From contig CAVOQC010000003.1 of assembly GCA_963698265.1 (NCBI GenBank), forward strand, positions 62,001 through 126,000: DNA of 64,000 nt. Reading direction: 5' to 3'. This DNA is from FEB-7 sp963698265 (lineage in GTDB: Bacteria; Pseudomonadota; Gammaproteobacteria; Burkholderiales; Usitatibacteraceae). The position numbers were made by a program, and so were the translations under genes. Below are positions 20,205 to 29,098 of this stretch, piece by piece (the stretch's first letter is position 1; every line of letters starts with the position of its first letter). A model generated the notes under the pieces. It was not told the origin of the DNA, did no database searches, and worked only from the letters and a program-made list of their open reading frames with translations.

Positions 20205-20656
20205 ATGACCATAGCCACGGTCCTGGACGCCCTGCACGAGGTGGGCCAGGTCAAGATCCACTCGGTGGACGCCTCGGCCTTCGTCGAGGAGGCCGTCGAG
20301 CTGATGGCGGTGAAGGAGATCGGCGCGGTCGTCGTGAGCACCGAGGACGCGCTCATGGGCGGCATCTTCACCGAGCGCGACCTCATGATGCGGGTGGTGC
20401 GCGCCGGGCCTCGACCCGAAGTCCACGCCGCTCTCGCATGGTGATGACGCGCGACGTCCACTTCGTCTCGCCCGGGACCACGCTGGAGGCCGCGCTCTCG
20501 CTGATGTACGTGCACCGCCACCGGCACCTGCTCGTGATCGACGGGCCGCACATGCACGGCCTGGTCTCGATGCGCGACCTCGCCTACCACCTGATCCGCC
20601 ACGGGGAGGGCCGCTTCGAGGCGGCCGTGCGCCTCGCCGGCGGGCCGGGCACCTGA
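20205..20656 (+). CDS. Tandem CBS-domain protein in the nqr operon (frame-disrupted)
   Basis: Small protein made of two CBS domains, a module that usually binds adenine nucleotides. CBS1 covers VDASAFVEEAVELMAVKEIGAVVVSTEDALMGGIFTERDLMMRVV; CBS2 covers VMTRDVHFVSPGTTLEAALSLMYVHRHRHLLVIDG and LVSMRDL. Two extra bases (20409 and 20437, both after a codon's third base) split it. The corrected protein is 149 residues. It lies 19 bp after nqrF and 20 bp before apbE, so it is inside the operon. A role as an energy-charge sensor for NQR is inference only. Confidence 0.85.
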
Positions 20657-20676
20657 AAACCGGAAGGACCGACGAC

Positions 20677-21738
20677 ATGGACACTCTCCTCTCCCCCCGC
20701 CGCAGGGCGCTCATCCAGGCGCTCGGCGCCACTGCGATCCTCGCCGGCTGCGGCGAGGTACCGGGCCTTGCCCGCAGGCCCCTCGCCGCCTTCCAGGGCC
20801 CGGCGATGGGCACCGTGTGGAACGCGAAGCTCTCCGGCGCGCTGCCCGAGGGGCTCGCCACGCGCGGCCCGGCGGCGATCGCGGCAGCGCTCGAATCCGT
20901 GGTGGCGCGCATGTCGAACTACCTCGACAGCTCGGAGCTTTCCCGCTTCAACCGCCAGCCCGCCGCCGCGCCGCTCGTCGTGTCGCGCGAGACGCTGGAG
21001 GTATTCGCCCTCGCCCGCGAGGTGAGCGAGGCCACGGCAGGCGCCTTTGACGTGACGGTGGCCCCCGCCGTGGACGCCTGGGGCTTTGGCCCGTCGAAGG
21101 CCACGCGCATTCCCGGCCCAGCGGAACTCGCCGCGCTCGGGACTCGCATCGACTGGCGCGCCATCGCCGTGGACCGCGAGGCGGGCACGCTCGCGAAGTC
21201 GCGCGACGGCGTTCGCGCCGACCTCTCCGCGATCGCCAAGGGCTACGGCGTCGACCTCTCCGCGCGCGCGCTCGACGCGGCCGGTGCGACGGACTACCTC
21301 CTGGAAGCCGGCGGCGAAGTGCGCGTGCGCGGACGCAATGCCGACGGCGAGCCGTGGCGCATCGGCATAGAGCGCCCGGATGCGGTGCCGCCGCGTGCGC
21401 ACCTCGTGGTGCCGCTCGACGGGATGTCCATGGCAACCTCCGGCGATTACCGCATCTACTTCGAGCAGGGCGGTCGCCGCTACTCCCACGAGATCGACCC
21501 GGCCACGCGCGAGCCGGTGCGCGGCAACCTCGCCTCCGTCACCGTCGTCGCACGCGAATGCGCCTGGGCGGACGCCATGGCCACGGCGCTCTTCGTGATG
21601 GGCCCCGAACGCGGTCTTGCCTTCGCCACGCAGCGCGACATGGCCGCGTGCTTCATCACGCGCGACGGCAAGGGCGGGTTCGTCGACCGGCAGACGCCCG
21701 CGTTCGCGAAGCTGGGCGCCGCGCGCGCGAAGGCCTGA
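20677..21738 (+). CDS. apbE: FAD:protein FMN transferase ApbE
   Basis: Flavin transferase that covalently attaches FMN to Thr in the SGAT motifs of NqrB and NqrC. It has 353 residues, with a lipoprotein-like N-terminus ending ILAGCGE (Cys near residue 25) for periplasmic anchoring. Family motifs include GPAMGTVWNAK, MSNYLDSSELSRFNR, DVTVAPAVDAWGFGP, DLSAIAKGYGVDLSARAL, EAGGEVRVRG and ATSGDYRIYFEQGGRRYSHEIDPATREP. The frame is intact, in contrast to the genes upstream. It starts after a GGAAGGA ribosome-binding site. Confidence 0.95.
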   Translation: MDTLLSPRRRALIQALGATAILAGCGEVPGLARRPLAAFQGPAMGTVWNAKLSGALPEGLATRGPAAIAAALESVVARMSNYLDSSELSRFNRQPAAAPLVVSRETLEVFALAREVSEATAGAFDVTVAPAVDAWGFGPSKATRIPGPAELAALGTRIDWRAIAVDREAGTLAKSRDGVRADLSAIAKGYGVDLSARALDAAGATDYLLEAGGEVRVRGRNADGEPWRIGIERPDAVPPRAHLVVPLDGMSMATSGDYRIYFEQGGRRYSHEIDPATREPVRGNLASVTVVARECAWADAMATALFVMGPERGLAFATQRDMAACFITRDGKGGFVDRQTPAFAKLGAARAKA

Positions 21739-21743
21739 TCGCC

Positions 21744-21932
21744 ATGGGCACCACGCTCGCCGTCGTCTTCCTCGCCACGCTGGTGCTCCTCGGCCTCGCG
21801 GTGGGGGCGATGGCGCTGGGCTCGCGCATGACGGGGCGGTGCCTGCGGGGCTCCTGCGGCGGTCCCGCCGTGCTGGGGCCGGACGGCAAGCCGATCGATT
21901 CCTGCGAGGGCTGTCCGAATCGCAAGGACTAG
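21744..21932 (+). CDS. nqrM: NqrM, Na+-NQR maturation protein
   Basis: Small membrane protein of 62 residues needed to place the iron centre between NqrD and NqrE. One N-terminal helix (about residues 4-27) is followed by a four-cysteine module: GRCLRGSCGG, then SCEGCPNRKD. This is the DUF539/NqrM pattern. It begins 5 bp after apbE and is the last gene of the operon, so structural genes, flavin transferase and iron-site maturation factor are all together. Confidence 0.9.
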   Translation: MGTTLAVVFLATLVLLGLAVGAMALGSRMTGRCLRGSCGGPAVLGPDGKPIDSCEGCPNRKD

Positions 21933-21975
21933 CGGGCGTCCGATGGCCCGCTGATTTCGTCGGTCCGGAAAGCCC

Positions 21976-22452
21976 TCAGCGACCCGACCCGGCCTTCTTG
22001 CGGCGCGCCTTCGCCTTGCGGGGAGCCGGCTTGGCCGATTCCCGCGCTGCCTCGCCCGTCGCGTCTTCCGCAGCCTCGACGGAGCGGCCCATGGCCTCGG
22101 CGGCCTCGTTGCCAACCTGGGACATCATGTTCCACGCCCACAGCGCGGGGTTGGGCAGCTCCTCGCCGCCGCCCGATGCTTCCGAACCGGACTGCCCCTC
22201 CTCCATCGCCGCGCGGATGCGCTCGCCGCCCTTCACCATCTGGCGCTGGTACTCGAGGCTCTTGATGCTGAGCTGCAGCATGTTCAGGTTCGCCTTGAGC
22301 CAGTGCTCCACGGTCTCGAGTTCCGCGATCTTCCTCTCGAGTTCCTTCGCGTCGAGCACCGGGAACATGAGGCTCTGCAGCGGGTACGCCCCCGGGTTCA
22401 CCATCTTCTGCCAGAGGTCGAACATGTCGTGCGGCGTGACGGGCTTGGCCAT
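21976..22452 (-). CDS. PhaM-like polyhydroxyalkanoate granule regulatory protein
   Basis: Granule-associated protein of 158 residues. The N-terminal part (MFDLWQKMVNPG, PVLDAKELERKIAELETVEHWLKANLNMLQLSIKSLEYQ) matches the PhaM family; the C-terminus is a Lys/Arg/Ala-rich tail (RKAKARRKKAGSGR). In Ralstonia, PhaM activates PHB synthase and ties granules to the nucleoid through such a basic tail. ATG 22452 follows a strong AGGAGG. It lies 8 bp after phaZ in the same direction, which supports a PHB role. No phaC is visible in the window. Confidence 0.82.
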   Translation of the reverse strand: MAKPVTPHDMFDLWQKMVNPGAYPLQSLMFPVLDAKELERKIAELETVEHWLKANLNMLQLSIKSLEYQRQMVKGGERIRAAMEEGQSGSEASGGGEELPNPALWAWNMMSQVGNEAAEAMGRSVEAAEDATGEAARESAKPAPRKAKARRKKAGSGR

Positions 22453-22460
22453 GGATCCTC

Positions 22461-23678
22461 CTACCGGTCGTGGCGGGCGATGAAGTCGCGCATCCTCGGG
22501 TAGATCATCTCGCGGAACTTGCGCCCGGAGAATATGCCGTAGTGGCCGACGCCGGGAGCGAGATAGTGCTCCTTCGACGCCGCGGGGATGCCCTTGCAGA
22601 GCCCGTGGGCGGCCTGCGTCTGCCCGGGGCCGGAAATGTCGTCGATCTCGCCCTCGATGGTGAAGAGAGCGGCGTCGCGGATGGCCTCGGGGCGCACGCG
22701 CTCGCCGCGCACCTTGAGCCGGCCGCGCGGCAGCAGGTGCCGGTGGAAGACGCGCTCGACGGTCTCGAGGTAGTACTCCGCCGGCAGGTCCATCACCGCG
22801 TTGTACTCGTCGTAGAAGCGCCGGTGCGCCTGTGCGCTCTCGCCGTCGCCCTCGACCAGGTGCTGGTAGTACTGCACGTGCGAATCGACGTGCCGGTCCG
22901 GGTTCATGGCCACGAATCCGGCGAACTGCAGGAACCCCGGATAGACGCGGCGCATGAAGCCGGGATAGCGCATCGGCACGCGCTGCACCACCTTCGCCTC
23001 GAACCACGACATCGGCCGGTGGCGCGCGAAATCGTTTACCGCCGTGGGGCTCGAGCGCGTGTCGATCGGCCCGCCCATCATCGTGAGCGAGCGCGGCACC
23101 GGCTCGCCCGCGGCCGCCATGAGCGAGACCGCCGCGAGCACCGGCACCGTGGGCTGGCACACGGAGACCGCATGCACCTCCGGACCCAGGTGGCGCAGGA
23201 ACGCGCGCACGGTGTCCACATAGTCGTCGAAGTGGAAGGTGCCGGCGGAAAGCGGCACCTCCTTCGCGTCGATCCAGTCGGTGATCCACACGTCGTGGTC
23301 GGCGAGAAGCGTCTTCACGGTGTCGCGCAGCAGCGTCGCGAAATGCCCCGAGAGCGGCGCGAACACGATCACCTTCGGCTGCAGCGGGGCGCCCGCCTTG
23401 GCGAAGTGCAGCAGCCGGCAGAAGGGCTTGTCCAGAACGAAGACTTCCTTCACCGCGCAGTCGCGCCCGCCCGCGCGCACCTTGCGGATGCCGAACTCCG
23501 GGCGCTCGTAGCGCCGGGTAAGGCGCCCCATCAGGTCGAATGCGGCGGCGACGTTGCGGCTTCCGGGAAGCCACGAGAGCGGGCTCACCGGGTGGCCGTA
23601 GAACTCGTTGGCCGCATCGGCCATGGCGCGCCAAGGCTGCATCGCGGCGCGTTGCCAATCGTAGAACTGGTAGAGCAC
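22461..23678 (-). CDS. phaZ: Intracellular polyhydroxybutyrate depolymerase PhaZ
   Basis: Cytoplasmic enzyme that mobilises PHB granules; 405 residues from GTG 23678, giving VLYQFYDWQRAAMQPW, the family's N-terminus. The nucleophile is a Cys, in SVCQPTVPVLAAVSLMA (the lipase-box-like motif of the Ralstonia PhaZ1 type). Other conserved stretches are APLSGHFATLLRDTVKTLL, TDWIDAK, MMGGPIDTRSSPTAVN, AEYYLETV, and the acid and His regions EGEIDDISGPGQT and GHYGIFSGRKFRE. phaM follows, so degradation and granule regulation are co-transcribed. Confidence 0.93.
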   Translation of the reverse strand: MLYQFYDWQRAAMQPWRAMADAANEFYGHPVSPLSWLPGSRNVAAAFDLMGRLTRRYERPEFGIRKVRAGGRDCAVKEVFVLDKPFCRLLHFAKAGAPLQPKVIVFAPLSGHFATLLRDTVKTLLADHDVWITDWIDAKEVPLSAGTFHFDDYVDTVRAFLRHLGPEVHAVSVCQPTVPVLAAVSLMAAAGEPVPRSLTMMGGPIDTRSSPTAVNDFARHRPMSWFEAKVVQRVPMRYPGFMRRVYPGFLQFAGFVAMNPDRHVDSHVQYYQHLVEGDGESAQAHRRFYDEYNAVMDLPAEYYLETVERVFHRHLLPRGRLKVRGERVRPEAIRDAALFTIEGEIDDISGPGQTQAAHGLCKGIPAASKEHYLAPGVGHYGIFSGRKFREMIYPRMRDFIARHDR

Positions 23679-23782
23679 GGGTAGCGCCTCCGGGCATGCT
23701 GCGATGCGGCGTAGTGTAGCGGGTTTGCGTCTGTGCGACGGTTGACGCGGCGCAAGATCGGCGGGCCCTGGCGATGCTCTGG

Positions 23783-23788
23783 TAAGCT
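23783..23788 (+). promoter_or_regulatory. -10-like element abutting the pip start
   Basis: TAAGCT ends 7 nt before the pip ATG. If used, transcription would begin at or beside the start codon (leaderless mRNA). No matching -35 is seen. Similar placements recur before several other genes in this window. Confidence 0.35.
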
Positions 23789-23795
23789 CAACGGC

Positions 23796-24779
23796 ATGCC
23801 ACCCGAAGCCCATCGGAAGAACGGCGATCTCCTGCCGCTCTACCCCGCGATCGAGCCCCGCGGCGGCGGCGCGCTCGACGTGGGCGGCGGGCACCGGCTC
23901 TACTGGGAGGAAAGCGGCAGGGCCGACGGCGTGCCCGTGGTCTTCCTCCACGGAGGCCCCGGCGCGGGGGCGAGCCCCGTGCACCGACAGTTCTTCGACC
24001 CGTCCCACTACCGCATCGTGATCTTCGACCAGCGCGGCGCGGGCCGCTCGACGCCGCTCGGCAGCCTCGAGGCGAACACCACGCCCGACCTGGTCGCCGA
24101 CATGGAGCGGCTGCGCGAGCACCTGGGGATCGCGCGCTGGATCGTCTTCGGCGGCTCCTGGGGATCGACACTCGCGCTCGCCTACGCCGAGCACCACCCC
24201 GCGCACTGCCTCGCGCTGGTGCTGCGCGGCATCTTCCTCGGCCGCGCCTCCGAGATCGACTGGTTCCTGTACGGCATGCGCAGCGTCTTTCCCGAACCCT
24301 GGCGCGAGTTCGCGGGGTTCATCCCTGAAGCGGAGCGGGGCGACCTGCTCGCCGCCTACCACCGGCGCCTCATCGACCCCGATCCCGCTGTGCACCTGCT
24401 GGCCGCGCGGCGCTGGAGCGTCTACGAGGGCTCGTGCTCGACGCTCCTGCCCAACCCGGCGCTGGTGGCGGATTTCGCCTCCGATCGCGTGGCCCTGGGC
24501 CTTGCGCGGATCGAGGCGCACTACTTCGCCAACCGTCTCTTCCTGCCCGAGGACACCCTGCTCTCGCACGTCGAGCGCATCCGCCATGTCCCGGCGGTCA
24601 TCGTGCAGGGCCGCTACGACGCAGTGTGCCCGCCCGTCTCCGCGGACGCGCTGCACCGCGCCTGGCCCGAGGCCGAATACCACGTCGTGCCCGACGCCGG
24701 GCACTCCGCGTTCGAGCCCGGCATCCGCTCGCGCCTCGTCGGCGCGATGGACGCCTTCCGGGAACGCCTCGGCCGCTGA
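23796..24779 (+). CDS. pip: Proline iminopeptidase
   Basis: Serine aminopeptidase of the S33 family that removes N-terminal proline; 327 residues, cytoplasmic. Motifs: LYWEESG, oxyanion HGGPGAGASPVHRQFFDPSHYRIV, FDQRGAGRSTP, nucleophile GGSWGSTLALAYAE, lid segments around WFLYGM and AARRWSVYEGSCSTLLPN, acid QGRYDAVCPP, and His GHSAFEP. All three catalytic residues are present. It is divergent from phaZ and followed after 2 bp by an exchanger gene. Confidence 0.94.
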   Translation: MPPEAHRKNGDLLPLYPAIEPRGGGALDVGGGHRLYWEESGRADGVPVVFLHGGPGAGASPVHRQFFDPSHYRIVIFDQRGAGRSTPLGSLEANTTPDLVADMERLREHLGIARWIVFGGSWGSTLALAYAEHHPAHCLALVLRGIFLGRASEIDWFLYGMRSVFPEPWREFAGFIPEAERGDLLAAYHRRLIDPDPAVHLLAARRWSVYEGSCSTLLPNPALVADFASDRVALGLARIEAHYFANRLFLPEDTLLSHVERIRHVPAVIVQGRYDAVCPPVSADALHRAWPEAEYHVVPDAGHSAFEPGIRSRLVGAMDAFRERLGR

Positions 24780-24781
24780 CC

Positions 24782-25804
24782 GTGCCCGCGACGAATCCGG
24801 TCCTGGTCTGGCTCGCGTTCGGCGCGTGCGCCGTCCTGATCGGGTTCGGTGGCGTGTGGCTCTCGCGCTACGGCAACGTGATCGCCCAGCGCACTGGCCT
24901 GGGCGGCACCTGGGTGGGGCTCGTGCTGCTCGCGACCGTCACCTCGCTCCCGGAGCTCATCACCGGGATCAGCTCGGTCGCGGTCGCGAACGCGCCCGAC
25001 ATCGCCGTGGGCAACGCGCTCGGCGCGTGCGTCTTCAACCTCGCCATCGTCTCGGTGCTGGACTGGATGCACCGCGAGGAGTCGCTCTTCGACCGCGCCG
25101 ACATCGGGCACCTGCTCTCGGCGTCCTTCGGCATCATGCTGTCGGCTTTCGTCGCCTTCAACCTGCTGCTCGCCGGAGGGCCCGGTACCTGGTCCCTGGG
25201 ACACGTGGGCCTCTACACGCCGGTGATCATCGGCTTCTACGTGCTCGCCATGTGGATCGTCTTCAACTACGAGAAACGCGACCGGGCGAAGTTCGCGGGC
25301 AAGCTCGCGGGCGACGACGCGCAGGTCACCCTCCCGCAGGCCGCGAAGCGCTACGCCGCCGCGGCCGCGGTGGTGCTCGCGGCAGGTTCGGCGCTGCCCT
25401 TCGTGGGCCAGGCGCTCGCCGAGGCGTACGGATGGAACACCTCGTTCGTGGGCACCGTGTTCATCTCGTTCATCACGTCGCTGCCGGAACTGGTGGTCAC
25501 CGTGTCGGCGCTGCGCCTGGGCGCGCTCGACATGGCGATCGCGAACCTCCTGGGCAGCAACCTGTTCGACCTCCTGGTGATCGCCATCGACGACCTCTTC
25601 TACCTGCCCGGGCCGATCCTCTCGCACGTCTCGCCCGTGCACGCCGCCTCCGCCCTCACGGCGATCGTGATGACCGGCGCCTTCGTCGCGGGGCTCGTGT
25701 ACCGGCCGCGCTCGCGCGTGTTCGGCACCGTCGGCTGGGCTAGCATCTTCCTGCTCGTGGCCTACGTCCTGAACGCCTTCCTGCTGTTCCTGCGCGGCGC
25801 CTAG
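24782..25804 (+). CDS. Calcium/sodium antiporter family (CaCA) protein
   Basis: Inner-membrane cation exchanger of 340 residues from GTG 24782. Two inverted repeats of five helices each carry the alpha-repeat signatures: TSLPELITGISSVAVANAPDIAVGNALGACVFNL (first half) and TSLPELVVTVSALRLGALDMAIANLLGSNLFDLL (second half). A cytosolic loop with NYEKRDRAKF separates them. Members exchange Ca2+ (or other cations) for Na+ or H+. The actual ions are not determinable here. It follows pip by 2 bp and its stop overlaps the opposing gene by 4 bp. Confidence 0.9.
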   Translation: MPATNPVLVWLAFGACAVLIGFGGVWLSRYGNVIAQRTGLGGTWVGLVLLATVTSLPELITGISSVAVANAPDIAVGNALGACVFNLAIVSVLDWMHREESLFDRADIGHLLSASFGIMLSAFVAFNLLLAGGPGTWSLGHVGLYTPVIIGFYVLAMWIVFNYEKRDRAKFAGKLAGDDAQVTLPQAAKRYAAAAAVVLAAGSALPFVGQALAEAYGWNTSFVGTVFISFITSLPELVVTVSALRLGALDMAIANLLGSNLFDLLVIAIDDLFYLPGPILSHVSPVHAASALTAIVMTGAFVAGLVYRPRSRVFGTVGWASIFLLVAYVLNAFLLFLRGA

Positions 25805-26657
25805 CCGGCCGCGGCGATGAGCTGGCCCACGTCCGTCGCGTAGCCGGCGATGCGCTTGTGGAGCTTCGCGCGCTGCGCGGGCGTGAGCGTCGCGTCGAGG
25901 GCCGCCACCAGCGCATGGACGCGCTCGTCGCGGGCGCGCATCTTCGCGGCGTACTCCGGCCTGCGCCACGACCCGGTGTCGAGGAGGATCCGCTCGAGCC
26001 CCGCAACCATCGCCTCGCGCGAGGGCCGGGAGCGAACGAGCGCGAGTGTTGCGGCCTGCCGCCGGCGCCGGTCGTCCATCCAGTCGTCGGTGATGTCGTC
26101 CAGGGCGCCCACGTGCGCGCGCACGAGGTCGCGCTGCGCGGCCGAGAGCCTGCCCGTCCAGTCGTCGATGCGCTCGAGGTAGCGCTTGACCCGAAGCTCG
26201 CGCCGCTCCTCGCGCGAGGCCTTCGCGACCTCCTTCGTCTTCTCCGCGTTGTCCTCGGCGAACCTGCGCTCGAGCCGCTCGACCTGCTCCGGGTGCAGCC
26301 GCAGCAGGAAGTCGGCCATGTCGGGCAGGGCCTGGCGGATCGTGCGCTCGTAGAGCGCGCGCATCTCGCCGTGGAAGCGGTGCGCGTCCTCCCGCGTGAT
26401 GCCGGTGGCCGCGTGCATGGCCATGTCGTGCAGGAGCCGCTCGGTGGCCGGGAGCTCGTGGGCGCGGTGCCACGCGAGCAGCCGCCCGAAGCGCTCCTTC
26501 ACCCAGTCGCGCTGGCCGTCCTGCAGGTCGAACCAGTCGTCGATCATCCACGCCGCGGCCACGCCGGCGTTGTTGTACGCCAGACGCGTGACCGTCGAGC
26601 AGGCGGAAAGCAGCGCGACGAGCGCCGCGGCGAGGAGCGCGTGGCGCAGGAACTTCG

Positions 26658-26661
<4 letters not shown>
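25801..26661 (-). CDS. DUF6279-like lipoprotein
   Basis: Predicted lipoprotein of 286 residues: GTG 26661 gives a short basic start, a hydrophobic core and the lipobox LLSAC|S. The mature part begins TRLAYNNAGVAAAWMIDDWFDL and is almost entirely helical, rich in Arg/Glu, with repeated WH.AHELP and RRFAEDN type segments. This resembles the DUF6279 family, whose function is unknown. The start overlaps the SDR stop by 4 bp (GTGA), so the two are translated from one message. Confidence 0.75.
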
Positions 26662-27362
<701 letters not shown>

Positions 27363-27438
27363 TTGTCTCCTCTGGGCGACGGGTTTTCCGGGCCGGCTGC
27401 TATGATAACGGCACAAGCGCCCCAGCGAAGCACGCTCC

Positions 27439-27906
27439 ATGCCGAAGTTTCTGCGCGCCGTCCGCCTCGACGACTCCGACGAGCACCTCTTCAAGACCCA
27501 CGGCGCCGCCCGCGAAGGCGACTGGGTCGTGAGCGGGGGCTACGCGGTGTGCGACTTCGCCCACGCCCCGAAGTGCGATCCGCGCTGCTACTGCGAGTCG
27601 TCCTTCCTCGCGCTCCAGGGGCGCAGCCGCTGCTCGATCGCCGAAGTGGTCGACGCAACCGAAGGCGAACTCGAGGCCCACGTCGATGCGCTCGCCTGGT
27701 TCCTCGTGAAGGGCTGGGGCGCGCCTTCCTGGGAGATCGCGCGGCGCCTGGCCGAGGAGGAAGTGCGCCACACCGCCGACGTGTGCGAGACGCTCGCGCC
27801 GGAGGTCTGGATCACCGTGAAGCGCACGCCGCGCGAAGGCGGCGGCGCCGTGGACGAGCAGTACGCCGTCTACGACCGGCTCCTCATCGGCTCCCACAAG
27901 CTCTGA
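27439..27906 (+). CDS. Conserved hypothetical protein (DUF6505-like)
   Basis: Cytoplasmic protein of 155 residues. It begins KFLRAVRLDDSDEHLFKTHGAAREGDWVVSGGYAVCDF and contains a CDPRCYCESSFLAL stretch with three cysteines, then a helical half with EEEVRHTADVCETLAPEVWITVKR. The N-terminal pattern resembles the DUF6505 family, an identification from memory that needs a profile search. A possible -10 (TATGAT, about 27400) lies upstream without a good -35. Confidence 0.65.
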   Translation: MPKFLRAVRLDDSDEHLFKTHGAAREGDWVVSGGYAVCDFAHAPKCDPRCYCESSFLALQGRSRCSIAEVVDATEGELEAHVDALAWFLVKGWGAPSWEIARRLAEEEVRHTADVCETLAPEVWITVKRTPREGGGAVDEQYAVYDRLLIGSHKL

Positions 27907-27977
27907 AGCCCGACGCCCGTGCGAACGCAGCGCCACTCGGGCACACTCTCCCACACCGCACTCCGGAATCCACAACA

Positions 27978-29090
27978 ATGACCTACGCCGCCATCACGGG
28001 CTGGGGCAAGTGCATGCCCCCCGCCGTCCTCTCCAACGCGGATCTCGCGACCTTCGTCGAGACCGACGACGAGTGGATCACCTCGCGCACCGGCATCCGC
28101 GAGCGGCGCATCTCGCACGTGCCGGTGACCTCCCTTGCCCACGTCGCGGCAGCGCGCGCGCTCGCCTGCGCGGGCCTCGACGCCGCCGATCTCGATCTGA
28201 TCGTCCTCGGAAGCTGCTCCTACGACGAACAGGTGCCCAACAGCGCCTCCGGCGTGCAGGCGCTCCTGGGCGCGGGCAACGCCGCGGCGATGGACGTGAA
28301 CACCGCCTGCACGAGCTTCCTCTACGGCCTGTCCACCGCGAACGCGATGATCCGCACGGGCGTGGTGCGCAACGCCGTGGTGATCGGCGTGGAGGTGATC
28401 TCCCCGTTCATGGACTGGAACAACCGCAACGTCTCCGTGCTCTTCGGCGACGGGTCGGCAGCGGTGGTCCTCCAGGCGGCCGAGGAAAAAACGGGGCTCC
28501 TCGCCGAGAAACTGGGCTGTTACGCGGACGCCCGCCACATCCTGCGCGTGCGCGGCATGGGCGCGGCCTACGCCAACCGCGGCCTCCCGGTGGGCATCAC
28601 CGCGTGGGATTTCGACGGCCAGGAGATCTTCAAGCGCGCGGTGCACGGCATGACGGAAGCCTCGCGGGTCGCGCTCGACCGCGCCGGGCTCGCGATCGGC
28701 GACATCGACCTCGTGGTGCCCCACCAGGCGAACCTGCGCATCATCGAGTTCGTGGGCAAGCGCATCGGCGCGGAGCGCGAGCGCGTCTTCCTCACCGTCG
28801 AGCGCTACGGCAACATGTCGGCGGCAACCGTTCCGGTGGCGCTGGTCGACGCGATCGAGGAGGGCCGCGTGAAGCCGGGCGCGCGCCTGCTCACCCCGGC
28901 CTTCGGCGGCGGTCTCACCTTCTGCGCGCACGTGATCCAGTGGGGCGAGCGCTCCACCCCGAAGCGGGAGTGCACGGTGGACCTGCCGCCCTGCGAGCAG
29001 TCGGCTCTCGAGATGGTGCGCGCCATCATGGCCATCAAGGCCCGCACGCAAGACGCCGCCGGAAAGCTCGACGCACCCCTCGTCGCGTAG
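27978..29090 (+). CDS. Beta-ketoacyl-ACP synthase III (FabH-like)
   Basis: Condensing enzyme of the FabH type, 370 residues. The catalytic Cys is in NTACTSFLYG, the His in VPHQANLRIIE and the Asn in RYGNMSAAT; all three of the Cys-His-Asn triad are present. The N-terminus WGKCMPP....N.DL...ETDDEWI.SRTGIRERR is standard. A C-terminal extension of about 40 residues follows the usual end (FGGGLTFCAHVIQW). No other fatty-acid synthesis gene is nearby, so it may be a specialised paralogue rather than housekeeping FabH. Confidence 0.9.
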   Translation: MTYAAITGWGKCMPPAVLSNADLATFVETDDEWITSRTGIRERRISHVPVTSLAHVAAARALACAGLDAADLDLIVLGSCSYDEQVPNSASGVQALLGAGNAAAMDVNTACTSFLYGLSTANAMIRTGVVRNAVVIGVEVISPFMDWNNRNVSVLFGDGSAAVVLQAAEEKTGLLAEKLGCYADARHILRVRGMGAAYANRGLPVGITAWDFDGQEIFKRAVHGMTEASRVALDRAGLAIGDIDLVVPHQANLRIIEFVGKRIGAERERVFLTVERYGNMSAATVPVALVDAIEEGRVKPGARLLTPAFGGGLTFCAHVIQWGERSTPKRECTVDLPPCEQSALEMVRAIMAIKARTQDAAGKLDAPLVA

Positions 29091-29098
29091 CGGCGCGG

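Larger units (their letters stand above)
15011..20437 (+). other. Tract of wobble-phased indels across nqrA-F and the CBS gene
   Basis: About 36 frame-changing sites occur in 5.4 kb, while the flanking genes (gsp cluster, apbE, nqrM) are clean. When protein conservation is used to place each one, every site lies at a codon third position. Most are one extra base forming a four-base codon such as GCGC, TCGC, GGGC, CCCG or GTGC, where either of the last two bases would give the same amino acid. Three sites look like a dropped third base. This is the pattern expected if two strains' synonymous variants were both written into, or dropped from, a consensus. Confidence 0.85.

Noticed and set aside
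15011..20437. Programmed +1 frameshifting or four-base codons in the nqr operon
   Set aside because: About 36 shifts with no shared slippery motif, pause structure or rare codon is not plausible for programmed recoding. A GNAT gene shows the same signature. Third-position alternatives explain the sites better.
27400..27405. TATGAT as a promoter for the DUF6505-like gene
   Set aside because: No acceptable -35 at 16-18 bp spacing; left as a mention only.
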